From an uncultured Rubrobacteraceae bacterium (GTDB taxonomy: Bacteria; Actinomycetota; Rubrobacteria; Rubrobacterales; Rubrobacteraceae), in assembly GCA_902806095.1 (NCBI GenBank), contig CADCVF010000042.1, positions 1 to 64,000 of the forward strand: a stretch of DNA of 64,000 nucleotides. The letters are read 5' to 3'. Below, piece after piece: positions 9,226-15,078 of the stretch (its first letter is position 1; each line of letters starts with the position of its first letter). A program made the position numbers and the translations under genes. A model generated the notes under the pieces. It ran no database searches. It was not told the origin of the DNA and worked only from the letters and a program-made list of their open reading frames with translations.

Positions 9226-9429
9226 ATGGAAGCCTCCGTCAGGAACGTCGTGCTGGTGTGCGAAGAGTGTGGAGGGAGAACGGTACTCGGTGGTCCGCTC
9301 TCGGTATGGCGCTCTAGGAGCACCTCATTCGGGTGCGAGTGTGGGGCGAAACTCACGCTCTCGCACCAACTCGAACCTCAAGAGACAGACAGGCGGGCCG
9401 AAACACGCGCCGGCGCGCTCTACCGCTAG
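9226..9429 (+). CDS. Small zinc-ribbon-like hypothetical protein
   Basis: The 67-residue protein has CEEC near residues 12-15 and CEC near 37-39, a CxxC...CxC arrangement that could bind one zinc ion. The ATG is preceded by GGAGAGGAGAG, a good ribosome binding site. I recognise no named family. It stands alone between the composite repeat and the duplicated promoter segment. The basic, polar C-terminus (ETDRRAETRAGALYR) contains no further cysteine. Confidence 0.55.
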   Translation: MEASVRNVVLVCEECGGRTVLGGPLSVWRSRSTSFGCECGAKLTLSHQLEPQETDRRAETRAGALYR

Positions 9430-9476
9430 CGTTTGCTTTCAGACGCTACCGATACTTCTTCACGCGTCACTCGCAA

Positions 9477-9547
9477 ATGGAACCCGAGGTAGCGACCGTG
9501 CTCAGCAAGGGTCGCGTATAATCGGGTTCAAGGTGCTCGACGGCGCG
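9477..9547 (+). repeat. Orphan copy of antitoxin promoter/operator (71 bp)
   Basis: This stretch matches 10305-10375 with about nine mismatches. It keeps the inverted repeat GCGACC (9492-9497) / GGTCGC (9510-9515) and TATAAT (9517-9522). The position equal to the antitoxin ATG reads ACG, so no antitoxin can start here. It lies just past the 3' end of the aspartic protease gene. Confidence 0.8.
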
Positions 9548-9567
9548 TCGATGGGCGGGGATGCGAC

Positions 9568-9945
9568 TCAAGTCAACGGTTCGATAACCACGCTGCCACC
9601 TTCTACGACGCGGATTCGGACCTCGCTGCCATAGAGCAAAGCCATGCCCAACAGGGGAGTGCCCTCGGCGGCGAACGCGCGAACGTGACGTTCGACACCT
9701 TCCCAGAGCACAGTGGCGCGGTACACGTCCAGCGAGGCCGTCGCCCCGTCGGCCAGAGTCACGTAGCGGGCGCCCAAGAGTGGCAACTCCAAGCTACGTG
9801 CGAGGGCGGGCGGCAGAGTGAGGTGGCCGGTGAAGCCTGTATCTATGACGGCCTCGATCTCGGCGGTGTGCCCAAGGGGACCTGCCACTTTGAGGGATAC
9901 GACGGCCTCCCGTCCCCCGGCGACTATCGTGCCGGTGATCGCCAC
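9568..9945 (-). CDS. Clan AA retropepsin-like aspartic protease
   Basis: The 125-residue protein has AVIDTGFTGHLTLP at about residues 33-46, with the DTG active-site loop of clan AA proteases, and a hydrophobic C-terminal strand GMALLYGSEVRIRVVEGG. Such single-domain proteins are expected to act as dimers, like retroviral protease. It starts at GTG 9945, five bases after the stop of its upstream partner (10250-9951), so the two are almost certainly co-translated. There is no signal peptide. The same two-gene arrangement occurs in many cyanobacteria and other environmental bacteria; its role is unknown to me. Confidence 0.8.
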   Translation of the reverse strand: MAITGTIVAGGREAVVSLKVAGPLGHTAEIEAVIDTGFTGHLTLPPALARSLELPLLGARYVTLADGATASLDVYRATVLWEGVERHVRAFAAEGTPLLGMALLYGSEVRIRVVEGGSVVIEPLT

Positions 9946-9950
9946 GAGGA

Positions 9951-10250
9951 TCAGGCCCGGAAGGCGCTGGTGTCGCCGCCGAGGTATCCTGTCCTGGGGC
10001 TTCCGATGCGGGCCGAAGGGAGGCCCGGCTCGCCCACCGGTTGGCCATAGAGCATGGCGTCGGGGTTCCTGGCGAGCAGCCGCTCGGAGGCCACAAGGTC
10101 ATCATCGGCGACCTCGTAGTCGCCGGTGATGACGTCCACGACAAGGAACCGCCCCGCGTGCTCGGGCTCGACCTCGGCACGGATCTCACGCTCGTAGATC
10201 TCGCGCCCGCGCCGGGCGATCTCCTCCCTGGTGTGTCCAGGATACGGCAT
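9951..10250 (-). CDS. Partner protein of the clan AA aspartic protease
   Basis: The 99-residue protein starts MPYPGHTREEIARRGREIYE and continues VEPEHAGRFLVVDVITGDYE, with DDDLVASERLLARNPDAMLY. This pattern is familiar from small proteins encoded just before clan AA proteases, but no biochemical function is established that I know of. It is acidic and looks soluble. No strong Shine-Dalgarno is seen before the ATG. It is the first gene of a two-gene minus-strand unit and diverges from the toxin-antitoxin pair at 10368. Confidence 0.7.
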   Translation of the reverse strand: MPYPGHTREEIARRGREIYEREIRAEVEPEHAGRFLVVDVITGDYEVADDDLVASERLLARNPDAMLYGQPVGEPGLPSARIGSPRTGYLGGDTSAFRA

Positions 10251-10304
10251 GAGAGCTTATTCTACCCCGTCGCGTTGACGAAGGACCATGAAAGACCATC
10301 ATTC

Positions 10305-10375
10305 ATGGAACCCGAGGTAGCGACCGTGGTCAGCAATGGTCGCGTATAATCCGGCTGAAGGCTCTCGATGGCGCG
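10305..10375 (+). promoter_or_regulatory. Promoter/operator of the toxin-antitoxin pair
   Basis: TATAAT at 10345-10350 lies 17 bases before the ATG at 10368, implying a very short leader. The inverted repeat GCGACC (10320-10325) / GGTCGC (10338-10343) covers the -35 and spacer region, the expected place for autorepression by a RHH antitoxin. A diverged duplicate lies at 9477-9547. Confidence 0.7.
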
Positions 10376-10820
10376 AGAAAGGGATAAGTCTGCCGTGCAG
10401 CAGGCCGCCAGGGTAGAGATAGACCGCGAATTGGTGGAGAGGGTTCGGCGGCATGCCGCCGAGCAAGGCCGCTCCGAGCATGGGCTCATCGAAGAGATGC
10501 TCGAGGAGTCCATCCGCGTCCGCCGCTTGCCGGGTATCGCCTTCAGGGGCGGGCCCACCGGACGGAGAGCGTGGGTTTTGGGCACGCCCTTTGATGTCTA
10601 TGAGATGATGGAACTCTACCGCGGCAAGGGGCGGGAAAGGCTCATAGAGGAGCATAGAGTCTCCGAGGAGCGGCTAGACCTCGCGCTGGCCTATTACAAA
10701 GCTTACCCCGACGAGATAGACCGGAGGATCGCCGCCAGCGCTCGCACCCCCGCAGAATGGCACCGGCTCTCTCCCTCGGTCATACCGGCTCCTCCGCCGG
10801 AAGAGAACAAGCCCGGGTAG
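10368..10820 (+). CDS. Antitoxin-like protein, RHH/DUF433-type
   Basis: The 150-residue protein has an N-terminal ribbon-helix-helix-like part (VEIDRELVERVRRHAAEQGR, then SEHGLIEEMLEESI). Its C-terminal part resembles DUF433-type antitoxins: GTPFDVYEMMELYRGKGRER and LDLALAYYKAYPDEIDRRIA. These bind a PIN-like toxin and repress their own promoter. The toxin-like gene starts 17 bases downstream. The promoter carries an inverted repeat overlapping the -35 region. The fusion of a RHH segment to a DUF433-like segment is inferred from these motifs. Confidence 0.75.
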   Translation: MARERDKSAVQQAARVEIDRELVERVRRHAAEQGRSEHGLIEEMLEESIRVRRLPGIAFRGGPTGRRAWVLGTPFDVYEMMELYRGKGRERLIEEHRVSEERLDLALAYYKAYPDEIDRRIAASARTPAEWHRLSPSVIPAPPPEENKPG

Positions 10821-10837
10821 GCACGCGCCCAGCCCGG

Positions 10838-11104
10838 ATGAAGCTTATGCTCGACGTCCACCTCTCCGGTCGTGCGGTCGGCAAGGCTTTGGTCGAGAGC
10901 GGTCACGACGTGCGGGCCCTGGACTCGGAGAGCGTGCTCGAAGGAATGGAAGACCCTGCGGTCCTTGAGTTGGCTTTCTGCGAAAGCCGGGTGTTGGTGG
11001 CCGCCAACGTGAGCGACTTCGAGCCCCTCCTCAGAAAGTGGACCGAGGAGGGGAGACCCCACGCGGGCGTGGTTCGGATTGGGCGAACCGCGTGGAGTGG
11101 CTGA
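10838..11104 (+). CDS. PIN-like toxin (DUF5615 type)
   Basis: The 88-residue protein begins MKLMLDVHLSGRAVGKALVE SGHDV and has LVAANVSDFEPLLRKW. The first LD and the NVSDF segment match the acidic positions of DUF5615 PIN-like proteins, predicted ribonucleases of type II toxin-antitoxin pairs. The ATG at 10838 aligns with the family start; a longer upstream extension is open but would overlap the antitoxin gene. It is next to, and probably co-transcribed with, the antitoxin. Length is slightly short but typical. Confidence 0.75.
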   Translation: MKLMLDVHLSGRAVGKALVESGHDVRALDSESVLEGMEDPAVLELAFCESRVLVAANVSDFEPLLRKWTEEGRPHAGVVRIGRTAWSG

Positions 11105-11243
11105 GACGGTAGCTCTGGCCGTAGAAGGCAATTCCTACACCCCTGACTGATTGTTACAATGATGCCGAATGGGTGCACGGGCGTCCATGAAATTCTGAGC
11201 GATGCCTCCATGCACAAACGCAAGGCCACTGGCCACTTCGGCT

Positions 11244-11306
11244 TTGCACCTAAATTCGATCCTGCACCTAAAATACAAAGTTTGCACCTAAATTACGAGC
11301 GGTTGC
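11244..11306. repeat. Three tandem TGCACCTAAA iteron-like repeats
   Basis: TTTGCACCTAAATTCGATCC, TGCACCTAAAATACAAAGTT and TGCACCTAAATTACGAGCGG follow at ~19-base spacing. A fourth copy, TGCACCAAAATTACGAGCGG, lies at about 11781-11800. The two TTACGAGCGGTT copies flank the two small minus-strand genes between them. Confidence 0.7.
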
Positions 11307-11583
11307 TTGGCGCGATTGCCTTCAGGCATTTCTGCCTCTCTAAAGCTCCCGCCACCCAACAATCGATGCGTTTCGGTTCTTGGTGCTCGCCACGAAAATA
11401 CATCCTTGCCTCACGCATAGCCGCTTCTTCGAGAGTTTCAGAGCCCTCTCTCGCGGGGTCTGTAACAACCACCACATCCTCACCCGGTACCAGGCCGCGC
11501 AACAGAAGATCCTCTTCGGCATCTTGGCAATGAGAATGCAATATCAGCTCGCCGCCCACTTTATAAACCAGATAGTCCGTCAC
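11293..11583 (-). CDS. Hypothetical protein (~96 aa)
   Basis: A 96-residue protein starting at GTG 11583 (MTDYLVYKVGGELILHSHCQ), with GEDVVVVTDPAREGSETLEE in the middle. GGGGGAA lies before the start. It reads as a small soluble alpha/beta protein but I recognise no family. The start is two bases after the stop of the KGG-like fragment (11681-11586), suggesting one transcript. Its 3' end runs into the iteron-like repeats. GC content is lower than in the core genes. Confidence 0.5.
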   Translation of the reverse strand: MTDYLVYKVGGELILHSHCQDAEEDLLLRGLVPGEDVVVVTDPAREGSETLEEAAMREARMYFRGEHQEPKRIDCWVAGALERQKCLKAIAPSNRS

Positions 11584-11585
11584 GA

Positions 11586-11681
11586 CTATTCCCCCACTTC
11601 TTGCTTGCGCTTCTTAGCCCACCGTGCTTCGGCGGCTTTCTGGGCTATCGCGGACCTCTCTCTGTCGATCAACGCCACCAC
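11586..11681 (-). CDS. Shortened KGG/AEARW-type small basic protein
   Basis: A 31-codon frame reads ERSAIAQKAAEARWAKKRKQ near its end. This closely matches the C-terminal half of the intact small basic protein at 12844-12680. The N-terminal GGKKGGKAR part is missing, and the start (GTG 11681) is uncertain. It is probably a truncated paralogue left by recombination and may not be functional. Confidence 0.4.
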   Translation of the reverse strand: MVALIDRERSAIAQKAAEARWAKKRKQEVGE

Positions 11682-11821
11682 CGTAGCAAGCAGGAGGTGC
11701 TAGGCGCATCCCCCAAATGGACTATCTTTGTATGCCAGGTGGCTATTCTTTTCGGATGCTAGGACGTTGCTTGGGCAAAGTCTGCACCAAAATTACGAGC
11801 GGTTACGAAGCAGAGAACGAG

Positions 11822-12058
11822 TTAAGCGAACTCTGCCGTAAGCTCCAGGTGACCCCTTGGGGGTGTGGATTCTGCGGTACTCTTCGCCACTCCCCCCGGC
11901 TGGTCCTCATACTCGACCGTCACGCTGAGTCGAATGGAATTGCCGGGCTCAAATTCTTCTTCGTCAATTATTCGTTGGGTAGTTTGCACTACGTGTCGGA
12001 GTTGGCCGGGACTGTAGCCTTCGAGTGCGAGTGCGAGCCGAAAGTTCTCATCTGACAT
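11822..12058 (-). CDS. Hypothetical acidic protein (78 aa)
   Basis: The protein starts MSDENFRLALALEGYSPGQL and contains RHVVQTTQRIIDEEEFEPGN and RLSVTVEYEDQPG. It looks like a small alpha-plus-beta protein; no family is recognised. The opposite strand is also open here, so the call rests on a protein-like composition. It is the last of several small minus-strand genes between 12.8 and 11.8 kb that may form one transcript. Confidence 0.4.
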   Translation of the reverse strand: MSDENFRLALALEGYSPGQLRHVVQTTQRIIDEEEFEPGNSIRLSVTVEYEDQPGGVAKSTAESTPPRGHLELTAEFA

Positions 12059-12114
12059 GACGAGTATCTTGGCATTCCGCCACTCCTGAAGCTGCGCGGC
12101 TGCGGCTGCGGCGG

Positions 12115-12240
12115 TTACATCTTGGGCTGTCTTTTTTCCCTTCTGGACGAACGCTTTAATGCAAGCAAAGCTGTGGTGAGAGAGACTCCAAGTAGCACTG
12201 CACCACCAAACAATACAATGGCGTCGATCCCGCTAAACAT
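12115..12240 (-). CDS. Small single-span membrane protein (41 aa)
   Basis: MFSGIDAIVLFGGAVLLGVS followed by LTTALLALKRSSRREKRQPK: one hydrophobic helix and then a strongly basic tail, the usual cytoplasmic-side signal. AAGAGGTGAGAACG precedes the ATG, five bases after the stop of the upstream membrane protein frame. Function is unknown; position suggests it works with the upstream membrane protein. Confidence 0.5.
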   Translation of the reverse strand: MFSGIDAIVLFGGAVLLGVSLTTALLALKRSSRREKRQPKM

Positions 12241-12245
12241 CGTTC

Positions 12246-12644
12246 TCACCTCTTCGCTGAAACGACACTGGTTCCGCCAGAGATAACAGCCACCACGTAC
12301 AGCACTAGGGATATTATCACTACTACCCCCGAGTCGGTTTGATTTTGAAGGCATATTCGCCCGACACTATTGCAAAATAAAAGGAGGCGAACGCTATGTC
12401 TGCGATACAAACCACCGTTGTCACCATCTTGAGAGTTCTCCACCTATGTTGCATTAATATTAGGTCACCCAGAGCGCCCGCGCAAAGCCCGACAGTTAGT
12501 AAGAGCAGTTCTCCACGTCCAAACAAGAGCGCCGGGGGTTAGTTTCACTCCAGTTACAGTCCAGGCGTACAGAAGATTGAACGCAATGGGTAGTAGGGCA
12601 AGCACCACGCCGAACAAGAGCCATTTCCAGAATCGGTCATCCAC
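12246..12644 (-). pseudogene. Membrane protein, two single-base frameshifts
   Basis: Starting at GTG 12644 (AGGGGA nearby), the first frame reads DDRFWKWLLFGVVLALLPIA and KLTP. It then must shift at a C5 run (plus-strand G5, 12534-12538) into ALLFGRGELLLLTVGLCAGA, LGDLILMQHRWRTLKMVTTV and ASFYFAIVSGEYAFKIKPTR. A second shift at a G5 run (plus-strand C5, 12326-12330) gives GVVVIISLVLYVVAVISGG. Read through, it is a ~130-residue protein with four hydrophobic helices. Both breaks are one-base changes in G/C runs, so sequencing error, slippage or phase variation are all possible. I recognise no named family. Confidence 0.6.
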
Positions 12645-12679
12645 GCTGAGGTTCCCCTACGGAATGGCCGGGTATGACG

Positions 12680-12844
12680 CTACGAAGAATCTTGCCGCCG
12701 CTTCTTAGCCCACCGCGCTTCGGCGGCTTTCTTGGCTATCTCTTTGCGGCGTTCAGGTGTGAGTTTTTCGGCGCGGGCTTTGCCGCCCTTTTTACCGCCA
12801 AGTTTTCCTAGTGCTACGGCTGCTGGATTCTTTTCTTCGCTCAT
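12680..12844 (-). CDS. Small basic KGG-repeat protein (54 aa)
   Basis: The frame from ATG 12844 encodes LGKLGGKKGGKARAEKL, then TPERRKEIAKKAAEARWAKK. This resembles the short Gly/Lys-rich KGG and AEARW proteins found widely in bacteria, thought to bind nucleic acid, with no settled function. It is rich in lysine and arginine. A shortened paralogue lies at 11681-11586. It is the most upstream of the minus-strand cluster and diverges from the Fic gene, so its promoter probably lies in the AT-rich region 12845-13040. Confidence 0.65.
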   Translation of the reverse strand: MSEEKNPAAVALGKLGGKKGGKARAEKLTPERRKEIAKKAAEARWAKKRRQDSS

Positions 12845-12915
12845 GTAGCAATTCTAGCCTGCGCGGTCAAGCACTACAAGACCCAGCTGTAAAGTCTTTG
12901 TCTACTCCGAATCGC

Positions 12916-13030
12916 TATTGACATTTTGTGTCGTATGAAAAGATGTATTGTCAAATTTACACTGAACTTGACAATAAGATTCGTGTCCTCTAGACTACCT
13001 ATTGTTATGTTAGCGGCTAAATTGACAATA
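12916..13030. promoter_or_regulatory. Repeated TATTGTCAA operators upstream of fic
   Basis: TATTGTCAA (12946-12954) and TTGACAATA (12968-12976) form a perfect 9-bp inverted repeat with a 13-base spacer. TTGACAATA recurs at 13022-13030, facing TATTGT at 13000-13005, and TATTGACA occurs at 12916-12923. The region is much AT-richer than its neighbours and ends 11 bases before the Fic ATG. This looks like a multi-site operator for a repressor, possibly the Fic protein's own C-terminal winged helix. Confidence 0.6.
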
Positions 13031-13040
13031 GAGAGCTAAA

Positions 13041-14165
13041 ATGGTTACGGTGCCCGGTACGTACAAGCGATCCCCGGAAGGACACGATACGTTCGTTCCT
13101 CTCCCGCTGCCGCCACCTGATCTTTCCTTGCCGCCCTCGATCTATAGACAAGTGGAAGACACCGCACATCTTCTAGGACAAGTCGAAAGAAGTCGCACTC
13201 TCGTAAATGCCGACCTCCTGATCTACAGTTCGCTTCAGCGCGAAGCACTGGCTAGTTCCACCATAGAAGGAACAATCGCAACGGCAGATGAACTTGTGCT
13301 TTTTCAAGTTTCTCGCCATTTCGACCGAGAGGCCGTGCGTGAAGTCGCCAACTATAGCTCTGCCCTCGAATGGGGGGTGCAGAAAATGCACGAGCGACCC
13401 TTGGGGGCGGTGCTGATACTCGGCTTGCACGAGCGGCTTATGTCCGGTGTGCGGGGGGCACATGGCGCGGGGCGTTTCAAGGAACATCAAAACCACATCG
13501 CCAGAGGCGCTAGTCGCGACATAGAGGATGCCGTGTTTATCCCTTCCGCCCCGACAGAGGCCCCCGGCCTCATCTATGACCTAGAGCGTTACATACATTC
13601 CGAAAACCTAGAACCTAAGTTGGTCCAATGCGCCCTAGTCCACTACCAGTTCGAAACCATCCATCCCTTTCGGGATGGCAATGGCAGAGTCGGGCGGTTG
13701 CTCATAATGCTCCAGATGATAGACCTCGGACTCTTGAGCGCGCCGCTCATCCACCCCAGTGTCTATTTCGAACGAACCCGCGATGAGTACTACCAACAAC
13801 TTCAGAATGTGCGCGAGCAAGGGATGTGGAACGAATGGATAGAGTACTTCGTGCGTGGCATCAAGGAACAGTGCGAAGAAACGATCTCCTTCACCCAAGC
13901 GATCCTGGACCTCTTGACGCAGCTACGCAGGGAAATACCCAACGTGCGCCGCAGGGCTTCTATGGTCGCAGCCCTAGAAGCGTTTTTCGAGTACCCAGTG
14001 CTCACCCCGAAACAGATAAGCGACCAAGCCAAGATGTCGGTGGGGGCGGCTCGGACGGCACTCAACGAGCTTGAACGTCTCGAAATCGCCCGCGAGATCA
14101 CCGGCAGGAAGAAGGGACGAATCTACGCTTGTGAGCCATTACTAGATGCCATATTCGAGCGTTGA
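13041..14165 (+). CDS. Fic family protein, class II, with C-terminal winged helix
   Basis: The 374-residue protein carries the full FIC motif HPFRDGNGR at 208-216, where histidine is the catalytic base and Asp/Asn-Gly-Arg bind metal and nucleotide phosphates. The N-terminal SSTIEG at 72-77 fits the (S/T)xxxE(G/N) inhibitory helix, so this is a self-inhibited class II Fic. Such proteins transfer AMP (or other NMPs) to hydroxyl side chains. Residues ~310-370 look like a winged-helix DNA-binding domain (LTPKQISDQAKMSVGAARTA), typical of large Fic proteins. Repeated palindromic sites lie before the gene and a terminator hairpin after it. The target is unknown. Confidence 0.9.
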   Translation: MVTVPGTYKRSPEGHDTFVPLPLPPPDLSLPPSIYRQVEDTAHLLGQVERSRTLVNADLLIYSSLQREALASSTIEGTIATADELVLFQVSRHFDREAVREVANYSSALEWGVQKMHERPLGAVLILGLHERLMSGVRGAHGAGRFKEHQNHIARGASRDIEDAVFIPSAPTEAPGLIYDLERYIHSENLEPKLVQCALVHYQFETIHPFRDGNGRVGRLLIMLQMIDLGLLSAPLIHPSVYFERTRDEYYQQLQNVREQGMWNEWIEYFVRGIKEQCEETISFTQAILDLLTQLRREIPNVRRRASMVAALEAFFEYPVLTPKQISDQAKMSVGAARTALNELERLEIAREITGRKKGRIYACEPLLDAIFER

Positions 14166-14208
14166 TGCGGAGAGCAGAGGATCAGCGACAGTACCAGTAT
14201 AAGGCTAG

Positions 14209-14230
14209 GGGGAGCAGCGTGCCGCTCCCC
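14209..14230 (+). terminator. Hairpin terminator after fic
   Basis: GGGGAGC (14209-14215) pairs with GCTCCCC (14224-14230) across an 8-base loop, followed by a pyrimidine-rich tail. It lies between fic and the tRNA gene. Confidence 0.6.
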
Positions 14231-14242
14231 TCTCTTCAGCGA

Positions 14243-14329
14243 GGGGCAGTGACCGAGAGGCCGAAGGTGAATGGTTTCGCAGTCCATTGATCGCCAGATC
14301 CACCGCGGGTTCGAATCCCGCCCGCCCCT
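14243..14329 (+). tRNA. Class II tRNA (Ser-like body) with irregular anticodon loop
   Basis: Acceptor GGGGCAG (14243-14249) pairs with CCGCCCC (14322-14328) apart from one A-C mismatch. The D arm ACC-GAGAGGCCGAA-GGT is serine-tRNA-like. The variable arm GATC-GCCA-GATC forms a 4-bp stem. The T arm GCGGG-TTCGAAT-CCCGC is perfect. The anticodon stem AATGG/CCATT encloses nine bases, TTTCGCAGT, instead of seven. If a T-T mismatch closes it, the seven-base loop is TTCGCAG and the anticodon would be CGC, an alanine anticodon on a serine-type body. It may be a pseudo-tRNA, a tRNA decayed by element integration, or an unusual decoder. No CCA directly follows the discriminator. Confidence 0.65.
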
Positions 14330-14426
14330 TCACCATCTTCATTGTACACCATCTCCCACCTGAGAATTCCGCATAAATAAGCCAAAATACCGTTGTAACG
14401 CTTGAGCGAGTAAGTAAACTTACTCC

Positions 14427-15074
14427 ATGAAGAACCTTGAACCCTCAAGCACATGGAGCGCTTACAACGCCGCTCAAAGCGAGGAAAAGACCCGCTTCGT
14501 GGCACTTTTAGCTGACCTCTGTAACACCGTCCCGCAACCGTCGCGCCTGCCCGGTGCTGGTAGGCTGCGCTTACCGCTTTCGGATATGCTCTTTGCCGCC
14601 GCCTACAAACTGTACGTAGGTTTCTCGTCCAGACGGTTCACTTGCGATCTTCACGACGCGTACGCCAATGGACTGATTGACACCAAACCTCACTTCAACA
14701 GCGTCTCCCGCTACCTCTCGGACCCCGCCCCAACCGACACCCTGAAGTATCTGGTTGCCCTGAGTAGCCTTCCCTTGAAAGCGGTAGAGAGTGACTTTGC
14801 GGTTGACTCTTCGGGGTTCAGCACATCCAGATTCGTCCGTGGGTACAGCAAGAAGCACGGCAAGGTGAAGGACAATAGGGAGTGGGTCAAGGTCCACCTC
14901 ATGTGTGGCGTGAATACCAAGACCGTTACCAGCGTCGAAGTTTCCGGCTGGACGGCCCACGACACCAACTACTTTGTTCCGCTAGTCGAGAGGACCGCCG
15001 GGAACTTTCAACTTGGCGATGTGCTGGCAGACAAGGCGTATCTATCTCGCAAGAACTTCAAGGCCGTAGAAGAG
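14427..15074 (+). pseudogene. IS4/IS5-like transposase, C-terminus cut off by IS1182-type element
   Basis: The frame encodes SDMLFAAAYKLYVGFSSRR, DFAVDSSGFSTSRF with the first catalytic aspartate near residue 127, WVKVHLMCGVNTKT, and VLADKAYLSRKNFKAVEE with the second. It then runs into an IS1182-type element at 15079. The last segment with the catalytic glutamate is missing and is not found beyond the element at 16968, so part of the older IS has been lost. An inverted repeat GAGTAAGT-AA-ACTTACTC lies just before the ATG and could fold over the ribosome binding site. Confidence 0.75.
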
Positions 15075-15078
15075 CTAG

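Noticed and set aside
9014-9634. A 206-codon plus-strand frame spanning the composite repeat, the zinc-ribbon gene and the orphan promoter
   Set aside because: It runs through repeat and promoter DNA, has low-complexity composition and overlaps better-supported features.
11244-11306. Possible CRISPR array at the TGCACCTAAA repeats
   Set aside because: Repeats are about 10-15 bases with ~9-base gaps; there are no 25-40 base unique spacers and no cas genes.
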